From assembly GCA_028023455.1 (NCBI GenBank), contig JAQFVV010012416.1:9491967-9555966 (forward strand): DNA of 64,000 bases. The letters run 5' to 3'. The stretch comes from Epiperipatus broadwayi. Its lineage: Eukaryota > Onychophora > Udeonychophora > Euonychophora > Peripatidae. Under the pieces are notes generated by a model, which saw only the letters and a program-made list of their open reading frames with translations, made no database searches and was not told the origin of the DNA. The position numbers were made by a program, and so were the translations under genes. Below are positions 23,844 to 36,154 of the stretch, piece by piece. The stretch's first letter is position 1. The number at the start of each line of letters is the position of its first letter.

Positions 23844-25491
23844 TGTACCAATATTGAAATTGGCACATACTAATTTATCTAAAAAAATAAGTTGTAAAAA
23901 TCTAAAGTGTCTTTATTAAACAAAATGCAGTTGTTTTCGAAAAATGTAAGAGTCAAATAGTTTTCTATCATCAGTTTTTGAAATAAAAGTTAGAAAAACT
24001 TACAATTACTTAATTAAAAGAAGGGAGGGGGAGTTTTCTTATAGAAAAAACTAAGAGTTCATAAAAGTTAAAGAGTTGTTATTATTATAAATTAAAAGTT
24101 AAAATATAAATCTCTTTTCATTCGAGCTTATTATAATAAATTATATATGTGCGTGCGAATGTAAATAAATGTATGCGTGTTAGAATAATATTAAAAAATA
24201 TAAATGGAAGTTAAAAGGAAATTATATTTAAAAAACACAGTGGTGGGCTACTAATTAAAGGTATAAAAACAACATGTTTATGAAGGCTACTACTAATTAA
24301 ACAATCTTCAAAAACACATTGTCAAAGGATTAGTTACTAAAGGAATTTTGACAACACATATTGCCGGAGGATATTAAAACAAAAACACTTCGCAGATATA
24401 AATAGCCAGATTTTTATCAGAGTTTCAGTTTCAGCCTAGTTTTCAGTGTCAGTCTTGTTTCAGTTCAGATAACAGTGCAGTTTATATTATGTATCCAGAA
24501 ACAGAAATGCAGTGCTGAGCAGCTTTTGGGAATATACGCTCTTACTTCAGCCTTTTAGTCCAACAAGATCATCAAAACCTGCCCATGAAATAATGTCTAA
24601 ATAACAGCTCAGAAATCCTCCATCAATGTTCAGCTGTCTCCAAGAATAAAACCAACGGATTAGCATCAAATCTCCTCAAGAAACGTCAAATCTAACCGGT
24701 TACATATACTCCGTCAGAAGCAGCTAACAGTAAGCAATATCCACGTTCCAAAAATCCTAGGTAAAACATTTTATTATTCTCATTTATATATAGTAGCCAC
24801 CACTGTAATTCATAAATCCTACAGAGACAAGTAATTTGAACTCTATAAGCATGCATAAAATGAACTATTGATGTGCGTGTTTATGAATGTTAGATAATTT
24901 ATCAATGTCGAATATTATTTTGCTTTTTCATAAGATATATTGTGTTAATTTAAAATGTGCGTGACAAAAATACCAATATTATGTTAGTTAAAAATTATAA
25001 AGATATTTAAATTTAGTATAATTAATGCTAGTTAAAATAAATTGACTTTAAACTAAAACTTTATTTGTCGGTCAATTCTTTTTATCAATTTCTTTTTATC
25101 AAATTCTTTTTATCAATCTCTTTTTACCAATTCTTTTTTCTATATTTTATTATTGATTAAAATTAGACTGGGCTAGTTTTTGGGATCATTTCGAGCGCTG
25201 GATTATAAGCCTACTGACCAAATGCATTAGTCTGAGACTAGCTGGCACCTGGGGTTTACTCTGAAACAAATAAAGTGTTTGGATAGTAGGGGTTTGAATC
25301 TAGCAGCCGAGGTGGGCCATTGTTGATAGTTAAAGCTATCAATAATATCTCCCATTTTGCTCGATCGTGTCAGTTCGTTCACGTAACATTTATAATTAAA
25401 TAAGATTATAAATGTATAAGGAAGGAGTTTGAAACCAACCAAAACATATATATGTGTAAGTAAGTTCATTTCTGTGGATCGATCTGGTACA
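23844..25491 (+). repeat. 3' long terminal repeat
   Basis: This 1648-bp repeat is nearly identical to the 5' copy, with scattered substitutions and small indels (for example an extra taatg near 24590). TATA box at 24397-24404. It ends gatctggtaca and is followed by atat, matching the four bases before the 5' LTR. The 119-codon minus-strand frame at 25227-25586 is a shadow of the LTR. Confidence 0.93.
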
Positions 25492-25743
25492 ATATAAACT
25501 CCTGAATCTTCCCACCGGAAGTCATAGTTTGTTGTTTTATTTAAATAACATGATTGCATAGTAGCTAAATACTCAGAGATCAGCATATTATCTTTTTTAC
25601 TAGATTAATATCTTATGAGTTTATGGAGTTCAATTCAGGAACACTGTGATTTAAATTGATTGGTTGTATACTTTCTTCCAGAAAAATGTTTAATCATTAT
25701 ATATATATATGTTCGAGGCTAATTGGGTTGTAAATAAACATTA

Positions 25744-25872
25744 AAAACCAATCAACACTTAGACAATTCCAATATCAATACAATCAACAATTTCAACTTG
25801 CTGTTGCCTTGACAACAGTTTGAAATTGTTGATCATACTGATATTGGGATTGTCTAAGTGTTGGTTGGTTTT
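25744..25872. repeat. Palindromic repeat with 53-bp arms
   Basis: Arms at 25744-25796 and 25820-25872 are near-perfect complements: accaatcaacacttagacaa on the left against ttgtctaagtgttggttggt on the right. The spacer contains ctgttgccttgacaacag, itself a partial palindrome. A half copy with tcaacacttagacaat and ctgttgtcaaggcaac occurs at 33812-33870, next to a Penelope-like element. It is a dispersed foldback repeat, perhaps built from element ends. Confidence 0.8.
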
Positions 25873-26461
25873 GAATGATGTATGTGTGTGCGCATGTGTG
25901 TACAGAAGTGATTGGGGAGATGGTAATAGTGAATCATGGGAGAAGAGTCAGTTCATTAGGTTTTTTTCTATTTTTGGAAAAACATTTATTAATTTCTAAA
26001 CAAGGCATATCTTTATAAATTTATTTGCATTTACATATATAAAGAAAAAGAAGATATTCGAAATTGTGATTTATGTAAGATATTTACTAAGATCAGTATA
26101 AATAGTCTACAAAGAACATTTGATTTAAAATAATTAAAAGAACAAACTGCATTTCAAAGTGGTTATAACACAACATCCAATTATTAAGAGAAATTATTGA
26201 AATGGAAGCAAGATGAATATTTTGCAATGAATTTTCAGATTGTGAAAATGTATTTTACTATATAAGAATTTCACATTGATTAATACTTTGGAACATAAAA
26301 ATATTAGAACTTAAATTTTGGAAAATATTTATCATATTCTAAGTTATTAGTAGATATCTCCCCGCTTTTATTATATTTTTTTTATTGTGTTAAATTGATT
26401 GAAAGGGAAAATGACATGTTTATGGTCACTTAGAGTTTAACTGTTATCCTTTTTATATATA
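25873..26461. other. No recognised feature
   Basis: AT-rich with a GT run near 25880-25905. Nothing else is recognised. Confidence 0.45.
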
Positions 26462-27145
26462 AATTATGGTATTGGTCTATTAGCAGTCCTACATCACTTG
26501 AAAGTGAGAAATTTTTTGTTTGAAAATAAAATTATTGTTGTTGGAATCGATGCTTGTTGTTGTGATTTCTTTGAAACCCAATCAGTCCAAAGAGGCTTTT
26601 TTGGGACTTCTATTACAGATTTAAAAACCAAGTCTGCTGATAAAATACAAAAACATCAGCTAATGTATTTTTTGTTTTGGGTTGGTTTTTTACTTTTGTT
26701 TCAACATTTTAATTTACTATTAGAAGAATAACATCAATTTGGAAATAACAAGAAAACTGGGGTTTTTTTTTGGGGGGGGGGGTGATTTCTTTTGTAATGA
26801 AGTGTTTCAGGTTGTTTTTTAATTTTGGTTGAAACGTTTAATTTACTATTAGAAGAATAATGTAAATTTGGAAATAAAAAGACAATTTTATTTTTAGTTT
26901 TTTACTTTTGATTAAACATTTAATTTAGTATTATAAGAATGACATTATTCTTGTATTAGTAAATTAAACGTTTTAACAAAATTACAAAAAACAAAAAACG
27001 TTTTTTAATTTAGAATGCTAACAATAATGTAAATTTTCAAAAGTAAAAAAAAGGCAGGCCCAGAAATGTTATATTAATAGGTTTTTGAACAGAAACAGTG
27101 CCATCAAGTGATGTACAGCTGCTAATAGACTAGTACCTAAATTAT
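26462..27145. mobile_element. Non-autonomous element with about 40-bp terminal inverted repeats
   Basis: The left end (26462-26501) and right end (about 27104-27145) are inverted copies sharing gtctattagcag and acatcacttga with a few mismatches. The interior has three diverged copies of a unit containing tttaatttactattagaaga (near 26706, 26836 and 26912) and an inverted fragment of it near 26955. No transposase is seen. The 77-codon frame at 26498-26731 reads out of the left end and has no domain. This looks like a MITE-type DNA transposon of unassigned superfamily. The exact outer tips and target duplication are unclear. Confidence 0.65.
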
Positions 27146-28015
27146 AAATTTGTAAATTTTTATTAACTTGTCCCTTTGATCCCTGCAGACTTGGAATGTT
27201 TGTTTAAATCACTTTACCATCTTGCTAATCACATTTGTGTGTGCATGCATATTTAAGCTTTTGGGAATCTGAGAAAATTATTTTTAATTATGATTCTGGG
27301 AGATTATAAATTTTGAAAAATATGAACAAGGATCACTGTACATAAGTATTGATTATTTAATAGGTGTAAATATTTACTAGTGTTTAATCTTTGTAATAAA
27401 TATATGATAAAATTCTATTTGATATTAGTTTCATGTAATAATGCTAGATAGAGAAAGAACTTTCTATCATTTCAGTATAATGCTTGAAAGAGTGAAATGT
27501 ATACATCTTATTTGTTTTTTAAGAGATTCTAATTTTTCATTGGCAGTTTAAACTCAAATTCTTTTTCTCTAAGTATACCAATTTTTACATTATAATAAAA
27601 ATATATCCATTAATAACTTTTCTATGTCGATACTTTTGCTAATAAGAATTAACAATTAAGTTAGATATATGAAATCTAAACGTGAATTCGAGTACTGCTA
27701 CAATAAGAAAGTAAAGATCTTGTGGTAATACAAATTCATGTTCTCACTTTTATTAGCATTTTTTTTAATCAGATAAATGTAGATAACTGATAGAAGAGAA
27801 ATACAGTTGTATAGAAAATTACAAAGCTGGTAAGATTGTTATAGCATTACAAAATTATGTTGTTAATTTTATTGACAATTTTCTAGCTAAAGCATTTATA
27901 TTTAAAGATTAAAATTAGTATTGGTAATGTAATGCTAGAACTATGAACAAACCAGAAAAGATTGTGAATCTGTTAATAGAGGTGAATGGGGGGGGGGTAG
28001 ATGTAATAAGTTAAC
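27146..28015. other. No recognised feature
   Basis: AT-rich sequence ending near a run of nine G at about 27988. No coding or repeat structure was recognised. Confidence 0.4.
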
Positions 28016-28790
28016 GAATATTTCTGTAATGAATTTTCACCACACCATTCTCATGCAAGGTAGGAATTGTTTTTATCCATTTTTAAAACCTTGTAGAGGA
28101 GTTTAATCGTAAACCTATGACTAAAGATGTGAAAAAAATTTATGATCCCCACAGTGCACATTTTGTTCTGAACCAGCACTCATCAGTTGACCCAGATTAC
28201 AATCTTTCATACATAGCTTTATATCATTATTCAGTGTATATATATATAGCCGATTACCACAGTTTAATTGATGTGCCAAACTTACTGCAATCACAACTTT
28301 GACACAAACCATTTAATAAAAGTATATTAATTTTTCTTATCATTCATTAGACTAGAGATTATCCACTTAATGAATAATATTCTTGTAGTGTAATTTTTCA
28401 CCGCAGTATTCTCTTGCAAGGTGTGGATTGGTTGTCTTTGGTCATATGATTATGATTATACCCATTCACAAGATGTTAAAAATGGAGATGTAATAAGTAT
28501 CTGGAAGACATGTCAGATGGATTATATGAAGTGGAAAAAATGAAGTGTGAGAATTTATTCTGACAATAAAAGAAGATGCAATAAAATGAATATTGTTTAG
28601 ATCCAAAAGCAAAATAGAGTTTTATAAATAGTATTTCTGAAAAGGATTCCTGATAAAGTATGTTAATATGTTTACGATTAAGGCCCTCCACAAGATGCTA
28701 AAAAGTGGATCGAAACCAATCCTATTTTGCATAAGTGTGGTGTAGTGAAAAATACAGAAGTATTATTGCTGACAAAGTATTTGAAAGTAT
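28016..28790 (+). repeat. Dispersed repeat family B, tandem-like units
   Basis: Two successive units of roughly 340-370 bp carry the same order of blocks: gtaatttttcacc, ctc-t-gcaagg, a block near catgtgaaa or catttta, cagcactcatcagttgaccc, and tcattagactagagattat. The same series appears at 42600-43225 and in part inside the foldback at 34340-34400. The opposite-strand frames at 28117-28312 are chance. The origin is unknown; it may be a SINE or a satellite-like repeat. Confidence 0.6.
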
Positions 28791-29089
28791 ATTGGAGAAA
28801 CACAATTCCATTACAATTAGTAAAGATAATGATGTGAAAATAAAGATTATGTGTTAAAAATATGAATATAAAATAATTATATAAAAATAATGGAAGAATT
28901 CTAATGATGTGTAAATCAAAGAAAAAAAATGCTGTAGATATTATAGCCTATGGGGGAAAATATAAGGTAAAGATTTTTTTAAAAGGGAGTAGCATGCTGA
29001 TAGTCATTTGAAAATTATAAAAGTATTTACACATTAAAAACTCTGACTGATAAAGACTTCTTTTTACTGTAGCACAGACAGTAGTAGAC

Positions 29090-29220
29090 TATAAATATAT
29101 AGTTGTTGCTTAGTAGATCATGTGACATCCAAACATCAAGAATTAATGAAGCTTTAATCAGTAATCTTTAATTCATTGATCTACCATGCTCTAAACTATA
29201 AAAGCCCTAATAGGTTACAA
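29090..29220 (-). repeat. tRNA-derived SINE-like copy (diverged)
   Basis: The minus strand carries a tRNA-like ttatagtttagagcatggta followed by the shared body motif gatgtcacatgatct. The body motif also closes the tRNA-like heads at 54905-54995 and 61596-61712. Heavy divergence leaves the boxes weak, so the call rests on the shared tail. Confidence 0.4.
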
Positions 29221-31130
29221 TAAAGGTAAAAAAAATTGAAAAATATAAATATCAGTACTGGAAAAAATTAATTAGACATAGAAAGTTTAAACCAGAAAAT
29301 TGGACTTCTATCAAATAAAGCGAGATGAATAGAAGTGAAATGCAGTGAGATAGAAAATTACAAAGATGATAATAAAAGCAGGAGCAAGGAAAAGAAACCA
29401 TGTTTTGGGTAACATGTTAGACAGAGTAGATGTATAAAAAAATAGTAGTAGACACTAAGATGAGTGATTAAAGAGCTCAAATGTACCATTGCTAATAGTA
29501 AAAAATGTAGTTTTGACTAATCTCCACAATTTTTGTCTCTAAATCTTTGATATCTATTCTTTCCTCTGATATTATAGTCAATCTGAATAGAAATTGTGGC
29601 TTGTAAATTTTACATGTTTAAATGTATAAAACCACATACATACATAACTGGTTGCAGAAAAGTAATTTGAAGTATTAAGACACCTGCAAAAGTGATATCC
29701 ATGGGAAAATAAAAACAACTAATAATTAAACCCTCAGAAATAATTCCTGATGTATATACATTTACTAAAGTAAAACCATAAATTCTAAAATGTATACAAA
29801 TCTATGCAGTTGCAAATGAAATATTGAAACTCTAGATGGGATCACTTTGTAAACATGTTTCTAATCAAGTTTAAGAATTTGTTGCTATTAATTTTGGTTA
29901 TGTTAAAATTGGGTGAATTGTATATTTAATTTTTTTATATATTTTATTTATATATTTTTTAAAAATATTCTATTTTGTTTTTTCCATATTTTTACATTTG
30001 TATCTTGCAGAAGTAAGAGCTTGCAATTTGATTGGATAAGAGAGAAGGCAGGAAGAGATTTTAATCTTAAATGATTTTGTTGTCGTCCCTAAAATCTTTT
30101 GTCATCGTCCCCCATCTTGCTCCTACCCATTGATTAATGTGTTGTTTAACTACATCCAAAAGTTATATATCGATCTTTATTGTCATTTAGAATGATACAT
30201 ATATTGTACATATATTTTGTTTTAATCAAAATATGTCAAAAGAAAATATAGGATTTGATTAAAGCATTTAATAAAAAGATTGTTAGTTTATTTGATGTTG
30301 AGTGATCATATGTACCAACAGGGTCTTATCATGTTATTTATATTTTTTAATTTGGCAATACTTATATGTATTGAATTAAATATTTGTATTTAATATTTTA
30401 TTAAAAGTCTTAATTTGTATTATTCAATCCATTTTTCATCTAGGATATACATTTTAGTAGATATATGAATATAATTCAATGCCAATGTATATATGCTCAG
30501 TTAATGATGAATAATGTTCGGTGAGCTTAACATCATGGAAAATAATGAACTTATAATGAGATTGTACGTGCAGTAGGATAAGTTAGGTATGTGCTGATTA
30601 TAGTCTATTAACCAAGGTTATTTGTGGCACTCTGATGACATTATGACCATTATATTCAAAGCATCCTCATTGTGTTATTCTTTCAGATAACCTCTTAAGA
30701 GATGGTTTAATAATCTAACTCTCAAGATATCTATTGTTAAAAGTAATGAATTCGTATTTGGATATAGTAAAAGATAGTTAAGTACCTGTCAAACTTATGA
30801 ATCATAAAATTATTGAAATCATAACCTTTTGCCCAGACTGGGCTGACTAACTCAATATGGTAGTGCATTAAATTTTTTGATAGTGAGTTATTGTTATAAA
30901 TATATACACAGTTGTTATTATTATTAATTCTAATATTCTCACAGATAAAAGATAAAATCGTAGTATTATTTCAGGGAGCTTCCATGTAATAGCTAAATAG
31001 CTGACATTTCAGTAAAAGAACAAATACTTTCCTCAGAGCTTCTTCTTTCTCAAATCATAAGAATATGTGATGAGATTTAAAATTATATTTTCCCTTTGTT
31101 ATCTCCACAATCTTAAATTTTATTGGATGA
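29221..31130. other. No recognised feature
   Basis: AT-rich sequence. No open frame longer than 60 codons and no recognised repeat. Confidence 0.45.
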
Positions 31131-31149
31131 GAAATTTTAAAAAATATTT

Positions 31150-32239
31150 TATCCTCTGATAGCTTTTTTCCAAATATTGTTAAATTTCTTTAATTCACAA
31201 TTTTCATTTATCCTCTTAAGTCTTTTAAAAATCTCTATAGCTTCCCTTAGCAATCTCTGATCATATTGTTCAATTTTTGCCAGAATATCTGTTTTATTAA
31301 AATTGATATCATGATTAGTTAATGTAATATGTGAATAAATGGCTGACGAATTAAATTGTTTTCTGTCAATCTATGATTGATATGTTTAATATATGAATGT
31401 AAATAAACTCCACATGGAATTTTATATATACCAAGACCCTCCAAAAGAATTTTATCTTTCAGGCATGCTTCATTTATTTTTTTAAATGTATAAATTGTGT
31501 GGATATTATTTTTCTTTAAATAACATTACCAATTTTATCAGTTACTCCCTTTATATATGGCAAAACAGTCTTAATTTTTGAAGTATCCAAATCTTTTTTC
31601 TTATTATATAAAAAAGCCCTATTAATAATCCTGTGATCAAAATCATTATGAAGAAGCATTTTTTTAGAAGCATTATTTTGGTGAAAATGGCTGTCATTGG
31701 AAAGTTACTTAGTTCTATCTAATGTTTTTGCCACTGAAAATAATTGTGTTGAATGGTAATGAGAAGAAAAGTGTAGATATATCCCAGTGTGTGTTTTTTT
31801 TCTATGTATACCATGGGATAAAGAACCATCCTTCTTTCTTTCCATTAAAACATTTAAGAATAAAAGTTGGTTGTTATATTCTACTTCTGTAGTAAATTTG
31901 ATGTTGTTGTGAAAAGAATTTAAGAAAATTAAAAATTCATCAAGAGCATGCTTACCATGAAGCCAAATAACACAGATATAATCAACATACCTCAAACATA
32001 CATATGGTTTTTTTAACTGTTGATATCAAAATTTTCTTTTCCAAGTTCTCCATAAAAGTAGAAGTCAATGTTGGAGAAATTGGTGTACCTATAGCTAAAC
32101 CTGATATTTGGTTATACCTCTGACCATCAAAAACCAAAAATTTATTTAATGAGCATTGTTCAATCAAATTCACTGCAAAATCAGTTATTATTACTCTCTT
32201 GTAAAACAGTAGCAAATTTTTTTCATACAATGGCACCAC
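31150..32239 (-). pseudogene. Penelope-like RT and GIY-YIG endonuclease remnant
   Basis: Minus-strand frames at 31982-32239 show RT motif B-like Gly-Leu-Ala-Ile-Gly-Thr-Pro-Ile-Ser-Pro and the Met-Glu-Asn-Leu-Glu block. The overlapping frame 31705-31995 opens with Arg-Tyr-Val-Asp-Tyr where Penelope RTs have Tyr-Val-Asp-Asp, so the second catalytic aspartate is changed to Tyr. It then reads Leu-Leu-Phe-Leu-Asn-Val-Leu and Lys-Lys-Thr-His-Thr-Gly. Further down the minus strand, stop-broken frames give Leu-Pro-Tyr-Ile-Lys-Gly-Val, then Gly-Ile-Tyr-Lys-Ile-Pro-Cys near 31425, which matches the GIY half of the GIY-YIG domain. The tail shows Glu-Gln-Tyr-Asp-Gln-Arg near 31260. The protein is dead through frameshifts, stops and the lost aspartate. 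Confidence 0.82.
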
Positions 32240-33021
32240 CTAGTGCAAATTTTAATAATCATTAGATGCTCATCAGTTATGCATCATAATACCTACCTAA
32301 TGCTACTGTTTTAACAGATTGTGTAAACATAAAGAAAAGGGAAATCATATGATTAATGGGTTATTCTCTATCTTCTTGAACTATTATATTTTGTAGCAAC
32401 TATTTATGGTCAGTTTGTAGCTCAGGTATTCTCTCTGTAACCACATATTACATCATAATATAACCAGGATTATCTTTAAATAATTTTGGGTCTACCACTC
32501 CTAATTGGGCTGCTGTCTAAGAGCAGAAGTTTTCTTATTATAACAAGATTATCATAGCAATGTTCCATGAGAAATGCATATGTTTAATTTTTTTATTACC
32601 AAAGCAGATAAAGTAGGCCCTGTATCATCAGATAATCATTATCAGTAGTTACTTGCTTCTTAACATAATTTATTCTACTAAAACATCACATAGCCATCAT
32701 TATTTTAGCATCTTAATTTGAAAGTTATCTTAGAAGCCTTATTGAATCCCCATCATTAGGATGAATAAGTTAATTAATGTAATTCATAAAGGCTGTGAGC
32801 ACATACTAAATCAGTACCAATTTTTTTTTATATAAATCGTAGTAAATATTAACTATAATATTTACTATATTTCTAATTTCAGTAAATGGAATTAATTATT
32901 GTTTTATTTTGACTATCTGATATTAACTAGAATATAGGAGAAATGGCTTTTTAAATAACTCTTTCTATAACAAAGGCCTCTCCAACATCACTCCAAAGAA
33001 GGACAGCGAGGGAGGAAATAT

Positions 33022-33810
33022 TACTCTTCAGTTTGTTAACTGCAGGATAGTGGTGATTTTAACAATTTTCTATCCCAGTTTTAATTTTATCTAAGAATAA
33101 TTAGACAACCTTTTGCCAATTAATAAATGGGTGTTTTTTTAAATAGCGTAACTACTCAAAAGAAAAAAAATTAAGCATTATTATTATTAGATGTTGTAAG
33201 CAACATTTTCAACTGATGACAATATAAATAGAATTTTTGATTATCTGTTTGATCCTTCGAGCTGATAATGGAACAGTCTTTATTATGATGGTATAATCTA
33301 TTTACCCCATAGCTGATTGTCCTCTCTTTTTTTGCCACCAAATTATATTAAGATTATACATTTTTCTAATAATAATGCTCAAGGTTAGATAGTTTTATAA
33401 ATGTAAATTCATTAACTACTCTTCAGTTTGTTAACTGCAGGATAGTGGTGATTTTAACAATTTTCTATCCCAGTTTTAATTTTATCTAAGAATAATTAGA
33501 CAACCTTTTGCCAATTAATAAATGGTTTTTTTTTTAAATAGCGTAACTACTCAAAAGAAAAAAAATTAAGCATTATTATTATTAGATGTTGTAAGCAACA
33601 TTTCCAACTGATGACAATATAAATAGAATTTTTGATCATCTGTTTGATCCTTCGAGCTGATAATGGAACAGTCTTTATTATGATGGTATAATCTATCTAT
33701 CCCATAGCTGATTGTCCTCTTTTTTTTTTGCCACCAAATTATATTAAGATTATACATTTTTCTAATAATAATGCTCAAGGTTAGATAGTTTTATAAATGT
33801 AAATTCATTG
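33022..33810. repeat. Recent 395-bp tandem duplication
   Basis: Copy 1 (33022-33416) and copy 2 (33417-33810) are nearly identical, both starting tactcttcagtttgttaact and ending ggttagatagttttataaat. Visible differences are few, for example ttttcaactg against tttccaactg and gattatctg against gatcatctg. The 70-codon minus-strand frame in copy 2 has no domain. It lies upstream of the PLE 2 coding remnant and could be that element's tandem long repeat. Confidence 0.92.
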
Positions 33811-34239
33811 AAAGCCATCAACACTTAGACAATAACAATCTTAATCTGTTGTCAAGGCAACATATTTATATAGACACTAAAGATTGCAACTTGACCATAG
33901 AGAGTGAAATTATTGATACAAAGAAAGTTTAAATAAACCTCATTAAACAGGTAAATATAATCTGTTCTGATGCAGACTAACGAAATAGTCAATTATAACA
34001 TTGAAACTACAATTACAGTTCAACTTTCAAACTGCACTCCAACAATATATTATCTAAATAATGAAGCTAATAATGCTCAAAGCTAGATAGGTTAAGATAA
34101 ATAGATAAGATTGTTAATTATTTTTTATACTGGTATATTATATAAATGCTGACTGCTGTCAATGAATTTATATTTTTTGTAATAATAAGTCACTACTAGT
34201 ATTCTAAATACTGAACTTTAAGATGTAATTAAAGGGCAT

Positions 34240-34730
34240 TTGAACACAGACTTTCAAGCTTCTTTCAGCTATCCACTCCATCTTATATAACTGATACACA
34301 TGGTCACATACATATGAAAAAAATAAATGATCACCAATGAATGTATTTCATGCTGAACCAGCACTCATCAGTTGGTCCAGACCATCATCTCCCACACATA
34401 TATGGAATCAGTGCTCAGTTTATATTAAGATTGCAAGTCTTCAAACTTTAATGTATAGACTTCAATCCTCTCCACCCTCCAACTCTTCAGCCATCCACAC
34501 TATTGAAAATCTGATGATGGAATGCTCATACCCACGTTGACCTTAAGTCAGTGTGATCCTCTCATTTATACGACCTTAATATGTTTATTTAAATACAAAG
34601 AGGAATGGCAGAATGAAATACGTATATTGGAGATTATTTATCTTTTTTACTTGTATGTGATCATGTGTATCAGCTATATAAGATGGAGTGGATAGCTGAA
34701 AGAAGTAAAGTCTGTGTTCGAATTCCCTTT
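34240..34730. repeat. Foldback pair of the SINE-like module with 280-bp core
   Basis: Left arm (34240-34335) and right arm (34616-34730) are inverted copies of the module seen at 3288. Shared in inverted form are agctatccactccatcttat, ctgatacac and gtcacatac. The right arm ends ctgtgttcgaattccct, a B-box-like stretch. The core holds a fragment of repeat family B (gaaccagcactcatcagttg). The 67-codon frame at 34337-34540 lies in the core and is not gene-like. Confidence 0.72.
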
Positions 34731-35139
34731 AATTAATTTTTGTAATAATAAAATTGTCTCGTGCTATGACCAAATTAGGTAATAAAATTTCAGTCTGGTT
34801 AATTTTCCTGCAAGTGAGAATTTGGATATAATCTAATCAAATATTCATTGATTTATTTTCTTTCAGACTATGGAATGCTCAAAAATTTTCATTCCATCAT
34901 TTTTCAAATGTATCGCTACTTTTTTTTCTCCCTAAATTTTATTAGATGTGAGTTATTTTTTTTAAACTTTTATATAATAATAGTAGGAAATGTTTTGGAT
35001 TATAATAGGCAAAAGTAAATAATGAGCTTTATTTATTAGATAAAGCTTTGATACAAATAGTATTAATAAAATAATGAGAAAAAAGGAACCGATATATTAT
35101 CTAAATTATAAGTTATCTGCTGTAAAATCTGTTTCCAAC
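34731..35139. other. No recognised feature
   Basis: AT-rich spacer between the foldback and an RTE fragment. Nothing was recognised. Confidence 0.45.
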
Positions 35140-36118
35140 GTCATCATTTTCAACTATTATTGATGATCCACTGCAGGATGAAGATCTCTCCAAGTTCAAT
35201 TCATTTTTTCTGATCAGAATCTACCCTCTTTTCTTCACATTATTCCAGACTACTTCCTTATTTCATGCAAAAATCTCACATGTGGTCTTTTTCTAGGTCT
35301 TTTACAATCTTTTGGAATCCAGTTTAAGAATTTAACTGTCCATCTATTATCTCTTCTAGCAATATGTCCAGTCCAACTCTACTCCAGTCTCTTAATTCTT
35401 TCCATGATGTCAGTAACATCCACTTCTCACATCCATTTATTTCATTTTTTATTTCTTCTTGTTACTTCTAATATGCATCTCTCCATACTTCATTGAGTGT
35501 TCTGAAATTTCTGCATTGCTTTTCTGTTAAATGTCTAAATCTTAGATCCATAAGTAAGAACTGGTAAACATATTTATTAAAAACCTTACTTTTCAAACTC
35601 ATAGATGTATTTTTTTTTAATATTGTTATTTTTACTAAAAATATTCCAATCAAGTTTAATTCTATGATTAATTTCTTCTATTATGTTTCCATTTGCATTA
35701 ATAATCTTCTTTAACTCATCGTTATCAATCTTTATTTTCTTTTTTTGAAAAAATCCATCCAACATTATTTTAGTCTAACATTTTTACTTTCATCTGATAA
35801 CTCTTGCAACATTTCCTTTAAGCTCTAAAGCATTATTTGCAAAAACAATTACATAATCTGCAAAGTCTAGATGTTTTAATTAAATAATCTCTATTTATTT
35901 TTACTTCTTTAGCTTCCCATTTTAATGCGTAAAATATTTCTTGCAAAACTACTGTAAAAATTTTTAGAGGTATGGAGTCACCTTGTCATATACCTTTCTC
36001 AATGTTTATCTTCCTATCATCATTATATAATCTACTTTTTACTATTGTTGCATTTTTATAAAACATTTTTCAGAATGTGATAATATCCTGGGTTTAAACC
36101 TTGATACAGTGCTTTTAA
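35140..36118 (-). mobile_element. RTE LINE fragment, minus strand
   Basis: Reverse-complement similarity to the RTE at 10190-11313 is evident across its length. On the plus strand, ccactgcaggatgaagatct, aatatgtccagtccaac and atggagtcaccttgtc mark the C-terminal end, the Trp-Ala-Gly-His-Ile region and the Gly-Val-Arg-Gln-Gly-Asp region. It reaches from the 3' tail near 35140 up to the region before motif A at 36118. Many stops and shifts break it. The 61-codon frame at 35468-35653 is a piece of it (Lys-Val-Phe-Asn-Lys). It is older than the 10-kb copy judging by its divergence. Confidence 0.82.
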
Positions 36119-36154
36119 GTTTTCATATATATATAATAAATTAGAAGGTTAATT

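Larger units (their letters stand above)
19712..25491 (+). mobile_element. Non-autonomous LTR retrotransposon (pol-less), tRNA-Lys primed
   Basis: Two long terminal repeats (19712-21356 and 23844-25491) flank a 2.5-kb interior. Both repeats start tgtacc and end ggtaca. The 4-bp atat on each outer side is a likely target duplication. Right after the 5' repeat is a primer binding site matching the 3' end of tRNA-Lys. Right before the 3' repeat is a purine tract (aaatgaaggggggtgcaa). The interior encodes only a broken coiled-coil plus basic, Gag-like protein. I see no protease, reverse transcriptase, RNase H, integrase or envelope. It must therefore have moved with enzymes from another element. 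The two repeats differ at only a few percent of sites by eye, so insertion is fairly recent. Confidence 0.92.
31140..33885 (-). mobile_element. Penelope-like element 2, decayed
   Basis: On the minus strand, RT and GIY-YIG remnants run from about 32240 down to 31150. Upstream (32240-33020) stop-riddled frames contain short PLE-like phrases, and 33022-33810 holds a 395-bp tandem duplication that may be the 5' repeat (pLTR) of the element. A half copy of the 25744 palindrome sits at its outer edge (33812-33870). The upstream extent is inferred, while the RT to GIY-YIG part is well supported. Confidence 0.65.

Noticed and set aside
25227-25586. 119-codon minus-strand frame as a gene
   Set aside because: It runs through the 3' LTR and out into the flank; the 5' LTR does not keep it, and no domain is seen.
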